A DNA stretch of 64,000 nucleotides from Veillonella nakazawae (GCF_013393365.1 NZ_AP022321.1:1-64000); one strand, 5' to 3'. Shown: positions 46,890 to 56,083, numbered from the stretch's first letter. A program made the numbers and translations. The notes: generated by a model from the sequence alone, not told the origin.

Positions 46890-47158
46890 ATTGTATGGAG
46901 TATAGAACTAACTATATAGCCACCTATGCATTTTTCTTCTAACCTTAATGAAAAACTATATAGACGAAATACGATATATCGTGTATACTAATGAAAATGT
47001 AAGCTACTAGAATCATTATTGATTGAAGCACACTGTATTAATAAATTTACCATGCTTAGTATGGGGGTCTCTATGGGGATAAAAGTTCCTCAAGAGATAA
47101 TATCTATTACATGATAAATGAAGTAGCTCTGGGGAGGGCACTTCGAGAGAGGAGACTT

Positions 47159-47728
47159 ATGAAACTAATTAAATTATTACCAGTTATGGCAATTGCTTCT
47201 GTATGTGTTGCTGGCCAAGTACATGCGGCACAAGATCCTTTGATGATGCCTGAACAACCTGCGGCTCCTTTGACTGCAGAACAACAAGACATCTCTCTTG
47301 CTGTTCCTAGTGAAGAGGTAAAAGCTGTAGTATCTGAATTTGCAGCATTCCAATTGGGTATGAATAATGCGTTAATCAAAGACGACAACCGTGTAATGTC
47401 TGGTCAACAACGCTATACTAATAACGTGTTGTACTACATGAACGTTCGTCGTAGCTGGTACATTACAAGCCATCGCTATAAAAAAGATAGCTATGCTCGT
47501 GTAGCATTAGATCGCTTGTACTTAGATTACAAAGAATTCTTCACGAATAACACTACAGTATCTGAAATGAACCAAGCTGAATATGAACGCCAAATCTTAG
47601 CTATTCTTGAAAAGAATACTGAAAATATGAATAATGATGAATTGCGTTTCTACATGAACGAAATGGTAATCTACAGCTTGAAACAAGCTATGCGCGATGG
47701 TAACAACCGCGTTAAACGCATCCGCTAA
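47159..47728 (+). CDS. Secreted protein of unknown function
   Basis: 189 residues from the ATG at 47159 (GAGAGAGGAG upstream). Signal peptide LIKLLPVMAIASVCVAGQVHA, cut near residue 22. The mature part is helical and basic at the end (NNRVKRIR), with segments RRSWYITSHRYKKDSY and LYLDYKEFFTNNTTVSEM. No known domain recognised, no outer-membrane barrel signal. Probably periplasmic or surface-associated. The in-frame ATG at 47111 would add a non-signal extension and is rejected. Confidence 0.75.
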   Translation: MKLIKLLPVMAIASVCVAGQVHAAQDPLMMPEQPAAPLTAEQQDISLAVPSEEVKAVVSEFAAFQLGMNNALIKDDNRVMSGQQRYTNNVLYYMNVRRSWYITSHRYKKDSYARVALDRLYLDYKEFFTNNTTVSEMNQAEYERQILAILEKNTENMNNDELRFYMNEMVIYSLKQAMRDGNNRVKRIR

Positions 47729-47756
47729 TCGGTATATATAACTATATATCTATGAA

Positions 47757-47789
47757 AGAGGTAACGGCATAGGCCGTTGCCTCTTTTGT
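47757..47789 (+). terminator. Terminator after the secreted protein gene
   Basis: AGAGGTAACGGC / GCCGTTGCCTCT then TTTTG. A second hairpin (about 47814-47840, CCCTCGTAG / CTACGGGGG) with TTTG follows. Confidence 0.82.
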
Positions 47790-47894
47790 TTTCAAAACAA
47801 ATGCCCTCGTAGGAACAAATTCTACGGGGGTTTGTTTATTAATTAATTATATTATCTGATCTGATCTATTCTTTATGAATTATTATTTATATTA

Positions 47895-47923
47895 TTTACA
47901 TATTTTTTCGATAGCAGTATAAT
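47895..47923 (+). promoter_or_regulatory. Promoter of trimeric autotransporter 1
   Basis: TTTACA (47895-47900), 17 bases, perfect TATAAT (47918-47923). The leader carries a mini-frame M-K-E-K-C-F-V-V (47949-47975) ending just before the ribosome site. Confidence 0.8.
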
Positions 47924-47987
47924 CTACTTGTAGAATTATGAGGAAAGTATGAAGGAGAAGTGTTTTGTAGTGTAACAAGGGAGGCGT

Positions 47988-49373
47988 ATGATTATGAATC
48001 ACGCAAAGAAACTACAATTATTAGCAGTACTCGGAGTTTTGACTATATCTTCGGCAAGCTTGGTTCAAGCTGCAGATATTCCTGTTGTTTCCACTGGGGG
48101 TGCCACTTATAACATTGGTTTACAAGGTTGGTCATCTTTCACTAACTCAGATAATGTACATCTTGGTGGTCAAACTGGGGCGGCTAATAGCGATCCCTAT
48201 TCCCATGCAGGGGATCCAAATGCAAAGGGTAATAATATTGCCATCGGTCGTATTGCTTTGAATGGTTCTCAAGGCGGTGGCAATGTAGCATTAGGTGCTA
48301 AAACCTTCTTAGAAGGTAAAGGTGACTATAACTTCTTAGGTAACTTTGCGGCAGGCTTTAAATCAACTATTTCGGATACAATTGCGGTAGGTTATTTTGC
48401 AGGAGCTGGCTCTGAAGGTAATAAAAACGTATGGCTCGGCGCTTCTCAAGCTGGCGGTAGTAAGGGGAATAACACTGTATTAATCGGTTCTAACTCTACA
48501 GTAAATGGTAATTTTAACTATGGCATGGGTCATGGTGTTATCTTTAAAGGCGATAAGAACTCCGCTATTGGTGCATATAACAAGATTGAAGGCAACCAAT
48601 CTGGCGCCTTTGGTGTAGGTACATATAATGTAGATACTGTTAAGGGGGATAACTCATACAGTGTGGGTAATAATAACCAAGTCAGTGCGAATAATACATT
48701 CGTAGTGGGTAATAATGTGAAAACATCGCTAGATAATGCCGTTGTATTAGGTAATAATTCTACTGCTGAAAGTAGTGATGTAGTGAGCACTCCTAGTTAT
48801 ACCTACAATAATGGTGTTACTGAAAGATTCGCTGGTACTGCTCCTGTGTCTACTGTATCTGTTGGTGCGACAGGTCAAGAACGCACTATCACTCATGTTG
48901 CAGCAGGTCGTATTACGGCGGATTCTACAGATGCGGTTAACGGCTCCCAGTTATATGGTACAAACCAACAAATTGATGTATTGCATCGCGATGTACGCCA
49001 CGTGGAAAAAGAATCCAACCGCGGTGATGCTCGCGCCGCAGCACTAGCTGCATTACATCCACTACAATTTGATCCTGACCACAAGGTTCAAGTTATGGGT
49101 GGCTATGGTCACTACAAGGGCGAAAATGCATTGGCTCTTGGCGTAGGTTACTATCCGAAAGAAAACCTACTTCTTACAGCAGGTACAACTGTAAGTGGTG
49201 ATTTGATGACTAATGTAGGCGTATCCTATAAATTTGGTGAAAATAAAACATTGCCTAAGATTTCCCCTGCATCCTATAACGCATTGGAACAACGGGTAGA
49301 TACATTAGAAGCACAAAACAAAAAACTACAAGAAACAGTAGATATGCTTGTGCAAAAACTTAATGAAAAATAG
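47988..49373 (+). CDS. Trimeric autotransporter adhesin 1 (YadA-like)
   Basis: 461 residues (two possible ATG starts, 47988 and 47994, after GGGAGG). Signal peptide ends at VQA near residue 28. The head (about 60-265) has YadA-head-type repeats such as NNIAIGRIALNGSQGGGNVAL and DNAVVLGNNS. A neck-like DSTDAVNGSQLYG precedes a short stalk. The YadA anchor (ARAAALAALHPLQFDPDHKV to about VGVSYKF) forms a four-strand-per-chain barrel. After it come about 49 more residues ending in a coiled coil (LEQRVDTLEAQNKKLQETVD). That tail would lie in the periplasm, which is unusual for YadA proteins, where the last strand is normally C-terminal. Confidence 0.9.
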   Translation: MIMNHAKKLQLLAVLGVLTISSASLVQAADIPVVSTGGATYNIGLQGWSSFTNSDNVHLGGQTGAANSDPYSHAGDPNAKGNNIAIGRIALNGSQGGGNVALGAKTFLEGKGDYNFLGNFAAGFKSTISDTIAVGYFAGAGSEGNKNVWLGASQAGGSKGNNTVLIGSNSTVNGNFNYGMGHGVIFKGDKNSAIGAYNKIEGNQSGAFGVGTYNVDTVKGDNSYSVGNNNQVSANNTFVVGNNVKTSLDNAVVLGNNSTAESSDVVSTPSYTYNNGVTERFAGTAPVSTVSVGATGQERTITHVAAGRITADSTDAVNGSQLYGTNQQIDVLHRDVRHVEKESNRGDARAAALAALHPLQFDPDHKVQVMGGYGHYKGENALALGVGYYPKENLLLTAGTTVSGDLMTNVGVSYKFGENKTLPKISPASYNALEQRVDTLEAQNKKLQETVDMLVQKLNEK

Positions 49374-49390
49374 GGTTTAAAAGATATGAA

Positions 49391-49423
49391 AGAGGTAATA
49401 ACATGGTTATTACCTCTTTTTTA
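49391..49423 (+). terminator. Terminator of trimeric autotransporter 1
   Basis: Perfect 12-bp stem AGAGGTAATAAC / GTTATTACCTCT with 3-base loop, then TTTTTT. Confidence 0.93.
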
Positions 49424-49469
49424 TATACATATAATAGTAAAATAATACGTTTCTAGTGAGTACTTATCT

Positions 49470-49499
49470 TGACATACATATACATTATTCGATACACTA
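49470..49499 (+). promoter_or_regulatory. Promoter of the inverse-autotransporter gene
   Basis: Consensus TTGACA (49470-49475), 18-base spacer, TACACT (49494-49499), 45 bases before the ATG. This -35 differs from the TTTACA used by the other adhesin genes nearby. Confidence 0.7.
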
Positions 49500-49544
49500 A
49501 TATATATTTCATTTATTGTTCATGAATTTTAAATGTAGAGAGTA

Positions 49545-50585
49545 ATGAAACGTATTGTGTGTATCGCCTTGAGCGCCCTATTGTGTTGCGTGGGTACAGC
49601 TGAGGCAGAAAAACAACAATTACATAATGATAAGGGCGTAGTGTCTGCAGAAACTGATGCTCAAACAGAGCGCATGAAGGCCGCATCAGAGGGCTTTCAC
49701 ATTACGCCTGCTGCCACACCGGACCATGTGATTGGCCAAGGTGGGCCGCTCATCATGGATCGGCAAGATACTAAGACCGTGCAGTATAGCAATGTGGATG
49801 CAGTGAACCGCGCCATTAATGCGGTGGCTATGTCCAATGTATCTAATGCTATGTATGGTGCGAAAGGTAAGCCGTGGATGCGACGCACTACACTGAGTTT
49901 TCAGTTCCAAGAAGGGTGGAAGCCGTTGTATTCTGCGGAGACTATTCAGCCTCTAGGTCATTACGATAATACCTCTCGTGATGTGTGGTTTACGCAGCAG
50001 CGCATTTCTCGCGCCTCTGATACGGGTACTACCCTTAACGTAGGCATTGGGTACCGTCGTATTTCCAAGGACGACCGTCGTCTCTATGGAGCTCATCTAT
50101 TCTATGACCATCGCTTCTTAAATCGTCACGATCGACTCAGTGCTGGTCTTGAATATATGTCTGGTGAAAGCGAGTTTCGTTTTAACTGGTATGGTTCTGC
50201 TTCTGATGAGCGTGTTTTGGATGCGAACCTGCATACCTTAGAGCGAGTATCTAATGGTTATACCTTAGAATATGGTAAAACCTTTAAAAATGCGCGCTGG
50301 GCTAGAGTCTATGTTGAAGGCTATCACTGGAACCAGGATCGACAAGCTGATAAGAATGGTTTGCGCATAGGCTCTGAGATGCAACTGACGCCGCGTGTAT
50401 CTATAGATATGGGGTATAATAAACCGGAACATAGCTCTGGCGGTGCATATGGTAAAATTACGTTCCGTTTAGCGGGAGCTCCGATGGCTTGGTATGGTGG
50501 CAAGCATCGTTTAGAACAATCTGCAACGGTTCGCGATAAAATGCTCAACCTCGTAAGACGAACTAATACGGTTTTTGTTGAATAA
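49545..50585 (+). CDS. Inverse-autotransporter-type beta-barrel without passenger
   Basis: 346 residues. Signal peptide MKRIVCIALSALLCCVGTAEA. An about 80-residue periplasmic N-terminal part with several Asp/Gln (no LysM recognised) precedes the barrel, which matches the intimin/invasin-type IAT_beta pattern: GIGYRRISKDDRRLYGAHLF with YDHRFLNRHDRLSAGLEY, later FNWYGSASDERV, YVEGYHWNQDRQADKNGLRI and DMGYNKPEHSSGGAYGKITF. In intimin and invasin a passenger with Ig-like domains follows; here only about 40 residues remain after the last strand. Either the passenger was lost or this barrel works alone. The ribosome site is weak (GAGAGTAATG). Confidence 0.8.
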   Translation: MKRIVCIALSALLCCVGTAEAEKQQLHNDKGVVSAETDAQTERMKAASEGFHITPAATPDHVIGQGGPLIMDRQDTKTVQYSNVDAVNRAINAVAMSNVSNAMYGAKGKPWMRRTTLSFQFQEGWKPLYSAETIQPLGHYDNTSRDVWFTQQRISRASDTGTTLNVGIGYRRISKDDRRLYGAHLFYDHRFLNRHDRLSAGLEYMSGESEFRFNWYGSASDERVLDANLHTLERVSNGYTLEYGKTFKNARWARVYVEGYHWNQDRQADKNGLRIGSEMQLTPRVSIDMGYNKPEHSSGGAYGKITFRLAGAPMAWYGGKHRLEQSATVRDKMLNLVRRTNTVFVE

Positions 50586-50743
50586 TAATTTTGATAACTG
50601 AATAGACAAATTGAATGGTCATGCCATTTCCTGCATTCATTTTATTTTAATGAAAATTAAATGAAAAATAATCTACTATTGTTCCTATATAAGTGATATA
50701 CTCTAGGTAAGGGAAACGTTAGTGTTCATATCAATTGTTCTTT

Positions 50744-50780
50744 AAGATAATGGCTTTTTATAAAAGCCATTATCTTATTA
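50744..50780 (+). terminator. Hairpin after the inverse-autotransporter gene
   Basis: AAGATAATGGCTTTT / AAAAGCCATTATCTT, a near-perfect 15-bp stem, with only a short T-rich tail. Probably the terminator of the 49545 gene. Confidence 0.7.
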
Positions 50781-50785
50781 TTGAT

Positions 50786-50965
50786 GCCGTGTGATCGCCC
50801 GTTCATCTTAGTTACTCTCCAACTATTTAATAATCTTTGTGTTGTGTTTACTTCAAAATCTCTCTCTTTTAATAACAAACCTATATCATACGGCACCGGT
50901 AAGAGGTTCGCCTTCCTCTTACCAAAAAAGGGTAGTTAATCCTCCTCGATTAACTATCCTTTTTT
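50786..50965 (+). ncRNA. Candidate structured small RNA
   Basis: About 180 bases without a coding frame that I can support. GCCGTGTGAT (50786-50795) pairs with ATCATACGGC (50885-50894) to close an about 90-base pyrimidine-rich loop. A second hairpin GGTAAGAGG / CCTCTTACC (50898-50923) follows, then a terminator GGGTAGTTAAT / ATTAACTATCC with TTTTTT (50930-50965). A possible promoter TTGTTC-18-TATAAA precedes (50735-50764). It does not match any RNA family I recognise; it could also be stacked terminators. Confidence 0.35.
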
Positions 50966-50995
50966 ATATTCTCTTAATAGATATATAAATTACTG

Positions 50996-51023
50996 TTTAC
51001 AAAATTCGTATACGTGCTACAAT
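50996..51023 (+). promoter_or_regulatory. Promoter of trimeric autotransporter 2
   Basis: TTTACA (50996-51001), 16-base spacer, TACAAT (51018-51023). A start-to-stop mini-frame of 11 codons (51060-51095) lies in the leader, ending just before TGGAGG. Confidence 0.75.
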
Positions 51024-51111
51024 ATTCATATAAAACTCATGAATAAAAAGTGAATTTTAATGCAAAGAGAGAATAATTGGTTTTGTAGTTTGTAAATGGA
51101 GGTTCTAAACT

Positions 51112-53883
51112 ATGAACAAACGGAAACGTTTATTAACCGTGTTGATTAACGGTGTGCTATTGTCTAGCTTGTGTATGGTAGCTAGCGCTGCAGATAATGT
51201 AGCTGGGGCAGGTAGTGGCGTAGCTATTGGCACAGGCTCTAATGCTCAAAGAGATGGAGTAGTTGCTATCGGTAAAGGTGCACACACCAATTATGCTGGC
51301 GGGTCTGGCTATGCTAAAGTTAATGGTGATGTAGTTATCGGTGAAAATGCAACAACCCATAGTTATTATGATCAATCTGGCTCAGTAGCTATTGGTAAGA
51401 ATGCATATGTAGAAAATACGATTGGTCGACAAGAAAAGTTATTTGCGTTTAATCAAACAACTTTTAATACTTTTGGTATGGGAAGTCTTCCACAACAGCC
51501 AGATAAAGTTGTTACTGGTGTAGCAATAGGTGATAATACGTATGTTCGTACTGGTGGTACCATGATTGGGTCTCATAACTATCGTGGGAAAATCGGTGAT
51601 ATTACTGTCAATACTGACACTTACGCAGAAAAGCGTAAAGCTGGACTAGGCTTATATTCAACAACATTAGGCTCAAATAGCTTTACCAATGGTACTGTTG
51701 CAACTACTACAGGTGCTTTAAATGTTATTTCCAGCAATTATGATGGCAATAATATTGCTAATGCAACTAGAAATTTTGGAGCTACTATTAATGGCTCTTT
51801 AAACTCTATTGAGTCCGCTACAGCTGCTAATAACTATTCTGGATTAAGCAACACTGTTGTTGGTACTGCTAATAGAACCAATAATTCTAATGGTTCTTTA
51901 ATTTTCGGTGCAGGTAACGAAATTACTAACTCTATTACTGATATAGATGCGGGTGCAATAACACCAGGTCTTTTTGGAGGTCCATCCTCTGTAACTAAAT
52001 TATCAGAAGATGTGCGTAATTTAGTAAAAGATAATAAATCTGGTGGATCTACCTTAGCTATTGGTGGCGGCAATAAAGCTGATTACACACAATTGACATC
52101 AATGACAGGTGTTAATAATACTGTTACAGGCACTGCTGGTAATGTTGCAAAATTGAATTACGTAACTGGGTACAATAATACAATTACTAATGCATCTAAT
52201 AATATTGTAATGGGTAACGATCATACCATTACTGCTGATAATACAATTGCTATAGGCGGACTTTCTTCTGGCGAAACACGCTCTGTTGCCAATACAACAA
52301 CTATTGGTTATGATGCAAAAGCTTCTGTTGAAGGCGGTGTAGCTCTTGGTTATAAATCTAATGCGACAGTAGATAAAGGTGCAGCTGGTTATGATATTAG
52401 TACCAAAGCAGCATCTACTGATACAAGTTCCACATGGAAAGCGACTGCAGCAGCTGTATCCGTTGGTGATGTAGCTAATGATGTAACACGTCAAATTACA
52501 TCTGTTGCAGCTGGTACAAATGATACTGATGCAGTAAATGTAGCGCAACTTAAAAAGGTAGAAACTAAAATCTCTACTGTTGAAGCAGATGCTAAAAAAC
52601 ATACTACTGTAGTAGCTGGTGCTAATACGACTGTAACATCTGGTACAAATGCTAATGGCGGTGCAGAATACAAAGTATCTGTAAACAAAGACTTAGTAGA
52701 AATGAACTCTGCTAACTTCGGCAAAGCAACTGACGACGTTCGTGCTCGTATCGATAAAGACAGTGCTCGCTTCTTTAACGGTAGCGAAAATATCGGTATT
52801 ACACCTAAGGGTGTTCAAATCGAAAATACAGATACCTTAGAACAAGCAAAATTCGATAAATACGGTATGTACGCAAGTGAAGGGGACAAAACAGTTTACT
52901 ACACTACAACTGGTATCAGCGCTGGCGATCAAATCATTAACAATGTAAAAGCCGGTGTAGCAGATACTGATGCGGTTAATGTATCTCAACTTAAACGCGT
53001 ACAAGATCAAATTGCAGCATCTACTAGTGTTACAACTGTAACAGCTGGTGACCATATTAAGGTAACACCAACTGTAAATGGTAATACTCACGACTACAAG
53101 GTATCTCTTGCAGACGATATTGCAGACCAAATTACAAATAACACAACAAATATCACTAAAAATACAAATGATATCAAAAATATCAAAGGTGACTTATCCA
53201 AGATGGATAAACGCGTCAATAAATCTGTAGCAGGTGCAGCAGCGTTAGCAGCATTGCATCCACTTGATTTCGACCCAGATGCTAAATGGGACTTCGCTGC
53301 AGGTTATGGTCATTACCGCAGTGGTGATGCGGCAGCTATCGGCGCTTTCTACCGTCCTAACGAAGACGTACAACTTAGCGTAGGTTCTACTGTAGGCAGT
53401 GATGAAACAGTATTCAATGCTGGTTTATCTGTGAAAGTAGGGGCTCATAGCGGTGTATCTCGATCTCGTGTAGCGATTGGCAAAGAAGTATTAGCCCTTA
53501 AGAAAACTGTAGCTGAACAAAATGCTCAAATTCAAAAATTGACTGCATTGTTGAACGGCGTTGCTGGTACTAAGATGAAAGCCGATCACACAACATTGTT
53601 CCCAGATATCCCTACAAATCACTGGGCATATGAAGCTGTAAGCGATTTATCCCGCCGTGGTCTTGTAGAAGGCTATCCAGATGGCACATTCGGTGGTGAC
53701 CGTATGTTAACACGTTATGAATTTGCTCAAATCGTATACCGTGCCATTCAAGACGGCGTAACAGTTAATGATCGCCTAGTAACAGAATTTAGCCCTGAAA
53801 TGGCTTTGTTCCGTGTTGATACTGTAGCTAAAAATGCTAAAGGTGAAGCAACAATCGAACGCGTTCGTGTTAATAAAAAATAA
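51112..53883 (+). CDS. Trimeric autotransporter adhesin 2 with C-terminal SLH domain
   Basis: 923 residues; TGGAGG precedes the ATG. Signal peptide 1-26 (LLSSLCMVASAA). The head (about 30-430) consists of YadA-type repeats (GSGVAIGTGSNAQRDGVVAI and similar). Stalk with necks DTDAVNVAQLKK and DTDAVNVSQLKR. YadA anchor at about 705-775 (AAALAALHPLDFDPDAKW). After the barrel there is a coiled coil (LALKKTVAEQNAQIQKLTAL, about 790-815) and an SLH domain at about 828-882 (FPDIPTNHWAYEAVSDLSRR, then GYPDGTFGGDRMLTRYEFAQ). In Negativicutes SLH domains hold outer-membrane proteins such as OmpM to the peptidoglycan, so this adhesin probably spans the outer membrane and grips the cell wall. Confidence 0.92.
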   Translation: MNKRKRLLTVLINGVLLSSLCMVASAADNVAGAGSGVAIGTGSNAQRDGVVAIGKGAHTNYAGGSGYAKVNGDVVIGENATTHSYYDQSGSVAIGKNAYVENTIGRQEKLFAFNQTTFNTFGMGSLPQQPDKVVTGVAIGDNTYVRTGGTMIGSHNYRGKIGDITVNTDTYAEKRKAGLGLYSTTLGSNSFTNGTVATTTGALNVISSNYDGNNIANATRNFGATINGSLNSIESATAANNYSGLSNTVVGTANRTNNSNGSLIFGAGNEITNSITDIDAGAITPGLFGGPSSVTKLSEDVRNLVKDNKSGGSTLAIGGGNKADYTQLTSMTGVNNTVTGTAGNVAKLNYVTGYNNTITNASNNIVMGNDHTITADNTIAIGGLSSGETRSVANTTTIGYDAKASVEGGVALGYKSNATVDKGAAGYDISTKAASTDTSSTWKATAAAVSVGDVANDVTRQITSVAAGTNDTDAVNVAQLKKVETKISTVEADAKKHTTVVAGANTTVTSGTNANGGAEYKVSVNKDLVEMNSANFGKATDDVRARIDKDSARFFNGSENIGITPKGVQIENTDTLEQAKFDKYGMYASEGDKTVYYTTTGISAGDQIINNVKAGVADTDAVNVSQLKRVQDQIAASTSVTTVTAGDHIKVTPTVNGNTHDYKVSLADDIADQITNNTTNITKNTNDIKNIKGDLSKMDKRVNKSVAGAAALAALHPLDFDPDAKWDFAAGYGHYRSGDAAAIGAFYRPNEDVQLSVGSTVGSDETVFNAGLSVKVGAHSGVSRSRVAIGKEVLALKKTVAEQNAQIQKLTALLNGVAGTKMKADHTTLFPDIPTNHWAYEAVSDLSRRGLVEGYPDGTFGGDRMLTRYEFAQIVYRAIQDGVTVNDRLVTEFSPEMALFRVDTVAKNAKGEATIERVRVNKK

Positions 53884-53925
53884 GGATACTATTAGTTTAT
53901 AGTGTTCACACAACTTAATAAGTAG

Positions 53926-54010
53926 CTACTATGCATACCTCAACTCCACCCCGAGGTTGCATAGTAGTGAATATAAAAAGGAGTAACTGATATGATCAGT
54001 TACTCCTTTT
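53926..54010. terminator. Two convergent terminators between TAA2 and the methyltransferase gene
   Basis: First hairpin CTACTATGCA / TGCATAGTAG with CCTC / GAGG (53926-53967). Second a perfect 15-bp stem AAAAGGAGTAACTGA / TCAGTTACTCCTTTT (53976-54010) able to stop transcription from both sides. Confidence 0.88.
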
Positions 54011-54064
54011 GTAGTTCCATATTATGTAATTTTCGATATTGTTTGTGATTATATAATTTGCGAT

Positions 54065-55630
54065 TTATTTGGCAAAATAACCTAGCGATTGGATGTGCGC
54101 GATGGACTCGTTTAAATATTGCTCAGAGGACACAATGTGTTTAGTGCCATCATCTTTTGTTCTTTCAACGGTCATGTTTTCGTTCATAGTATCAATCAAT
54201 TCTTGACGAGAAATTGGTTTTGCCATCAATTTCATGACGTACGATAAACCTTCATCAACAGAATAGTCTATTTGATTATACATATTGCCAAGGCACATGT
54301 ATTGATAGCCACCTTTTTCAACCAGGGTGGATACATAGTTTATGAAATGCTCTGGAATATAGGTTTCATTTTCCACAAACGGTAATTGATCATACTTTTT
54401 AGCATACGTGTTGACATGACCAACGATAGCAAGATGGAATAAACGTCTATACATAGCATCAGTATCGATTTCAGAATCAGGATGGTGTTCTTCAATATGT
54501 TTCATTATATCTGCTACATTGAATGGTCGTTTTGTATCCATTAATTCTTGAATGCTAATGTGCATAACGTTGGTCCACTCTGGAGGAACACCAGGCTCTT
54601 CATCTAATGCATTGTTGAAGTATAGTGTATCTAGTACTTTCTTCTCAACCCTTTCGTCATGGGAAATTTTATCTTCGTTGCTACACTTTGTTAATAGGGC
54701 CATGCGGAACTGAGTATCATACACATAATCGTAGTACTGCTCCTTATCAATGTAGCTATCTCTAGCTAATGTTCTAATATTTTTTTCTACATCACTATTG
54801 AGCCAAGTGATAAAAGAACGATTTAAAGTTTCGTCGCCGATATAAGCGCAACCTTGTTGTTGAGCACGCTCAATAAATTCAGACACATATACAGGATCAT
54901 TAATAGCTTCTAAGTATTCATGACCAACGTAGTAATCGTTAGATTGGATTACACGATTTATGTTTTTGATCTTATAATCAGAAATTTGTTGGGAACGTTC
55001 ATCTAGCTTCATTGTTTCTGCAATGAGTTTTAATACATTTTTTGTGTAGACCGTACGCTCTTGTAATGAGTCGTTAGGTGCATGTTTTTCAGAATATAAC
55101 ATAATATCCCGCAATTGCTCTAACCGTTTCCAACCTGGATACGTATTATATGAAACATAGGCAATACCACGATCAGATAGGTTGTGACTGCAAATATTAA
55201 GGATTTTATCTTTTACCACATCAGGCACCCAAGACCAAATACCATGAACGATAATGTAATCGAAGGTACCGAATGTCTCATCAATATCCATAATATTTTT
55301 TTCTAATAAGGTAATATTTTTAAGCCCCATGGATTCAATTAATTCATTCCCATGCTTTACCTGAGTAGGGGATAGGTCGATGCCAGTGAAAGTTGCTGTT
55401 GGATTATATAGGGCTTGGGGTATGATATTTCCACCGCAAGAAGAGCCCAACTCTAATACGCGCGCGTCTTCAACTGGTACTGGGTCTAAGCCATAAATAA
55501 GAGCTTTTGCCATTAAAGATGTAATACATGTATTGGAAAATGGTTTTGATACGTATAGAAAATCGTCGTAAGATTCCTTTAGGTCGTTAATTTTAGATTG
55601 ATCTACACTAGTAATGTGTTGTTTACTCAT
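54065..55630 (-). CDS. SAM methyltransferase with regulatory domain (rickettsial PKMT-like layout)
   Basis: 521 residues. N-terminal Rossmann domain: motif I VLELGSSCGGN (60-68), acidic GIDLS (D85), then IIVHGIWSWVPD and VSYNTYPGWKRLEQLRDIML, which mark the methyltransferase family with PF10119-type regulatory region. The centre (about 200-330) matches that region (HEYLEAINDPVYVSEFIERA) and the rest is a C-terminal helical domain. Rickettsial outer-membrane-protein lysine methyltransferases have this build and methylate the autotransporter OmpB. Its position between two trimeric adhesin genes fits modification of surface proteins (inference). Start ATG at 55630, with AGAGGGGATATATTCTA upstream. 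Confidence 0.78.
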   Translation of the reverse strand: MSKQHITSVDQSKINDLKESYDDFLYVSKPFSNTCITSLMAKALIYGLDPVPVEDARVLELGSSCGGNIIPQALYNPTATFTGIDLSPTQVKHGNELIESMGLKNITLLEKNIMDIDETFGTFDYIIVHGIWSWVPDVVKDKILNICSHNLSDRGIAYVSYNTYPGWKRLEQLRDIMLYSEKHAPNDSLQERTVYTKNVLKLIAETMKLDERSQQISDYKIKNINRVIQSNDYYVGHEYLEAINDPVYVSEFIERAQQQGCAYIGDETLNRSFITWLNSDVEKNIRTLARDSYIDKEQYYDYVYDTQFRMALLTKCSNEDKISHDERVEKKVLDTLYFNNALDEEPGVPPEWTNVMHISIQELMDTKRPFNVADIMKHIEEHHPDSEIDTDAMYRRLFHLAIVGHVNTYAKKYDQLPFVENETYIPEHFINYVSTLVEKGGYQYMCLGNMYNQIDYSVDEGLSYVMKLMAKPISRQELIDTMNENMTVERTKDDGTKHIVSSEQYLNESIAHIQSLGYFAK

Positions 55631-56083
55631 TAGAATATATCCCCTCTATAACTAATCTTCGGAAAATGCTCCTCATAATGATTTAGTATATCATAATTTT
55701 TATCAAAATCGGTCAAAAAATTCATAGTTATTTCATTTATAAGTTCGTATATGAAAAAAATGTGAAAGTGCCTTTAAAAGATTGTTGGATTATTATATTC
55801 ATATTTTTCTATGATCCATATTTTATAGATAATATATAAATAGATGCCAAAATCGAGAAAAATCAATGAGATTAAATCAATTAAACGTTTATTTATAACT
55901 TGCATTAATATTGTTATCGAAAAAACTAGTACTGTATAGAGAAAAATAGATTATATTTTATAAAATACGTATAAAACACCGAAAAAATGAGTAAAAAAAC
56001 ACTCATATATTAAATTTTGTTTAACAAAATAAAGGTTCTGACAACAAACCTTGCTGTTTATGATAAAAACATGAAGAAAACTA
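55631..56083. other. AT-rich spacer before the giant adhesin gene
   Basis: No coding frame supported. It must hold the minus-strand promoter of the methyltransferase gene (candidates: the TATCATAATTTT and TATTATAT regions on the minus strand near 55690-55840). A hairpin-like GAGTAAAAAAACACTC occurs near 55988-56003. Otherwise I see nothing. Confidence 0.5.

Noticed and set aside
50786..50965. Assignment as 6S RNA
   Set aside because: Size and closing helix are similar, but I could not see the central bubble flanked by paired arms needed for 6S; left as unassigned.
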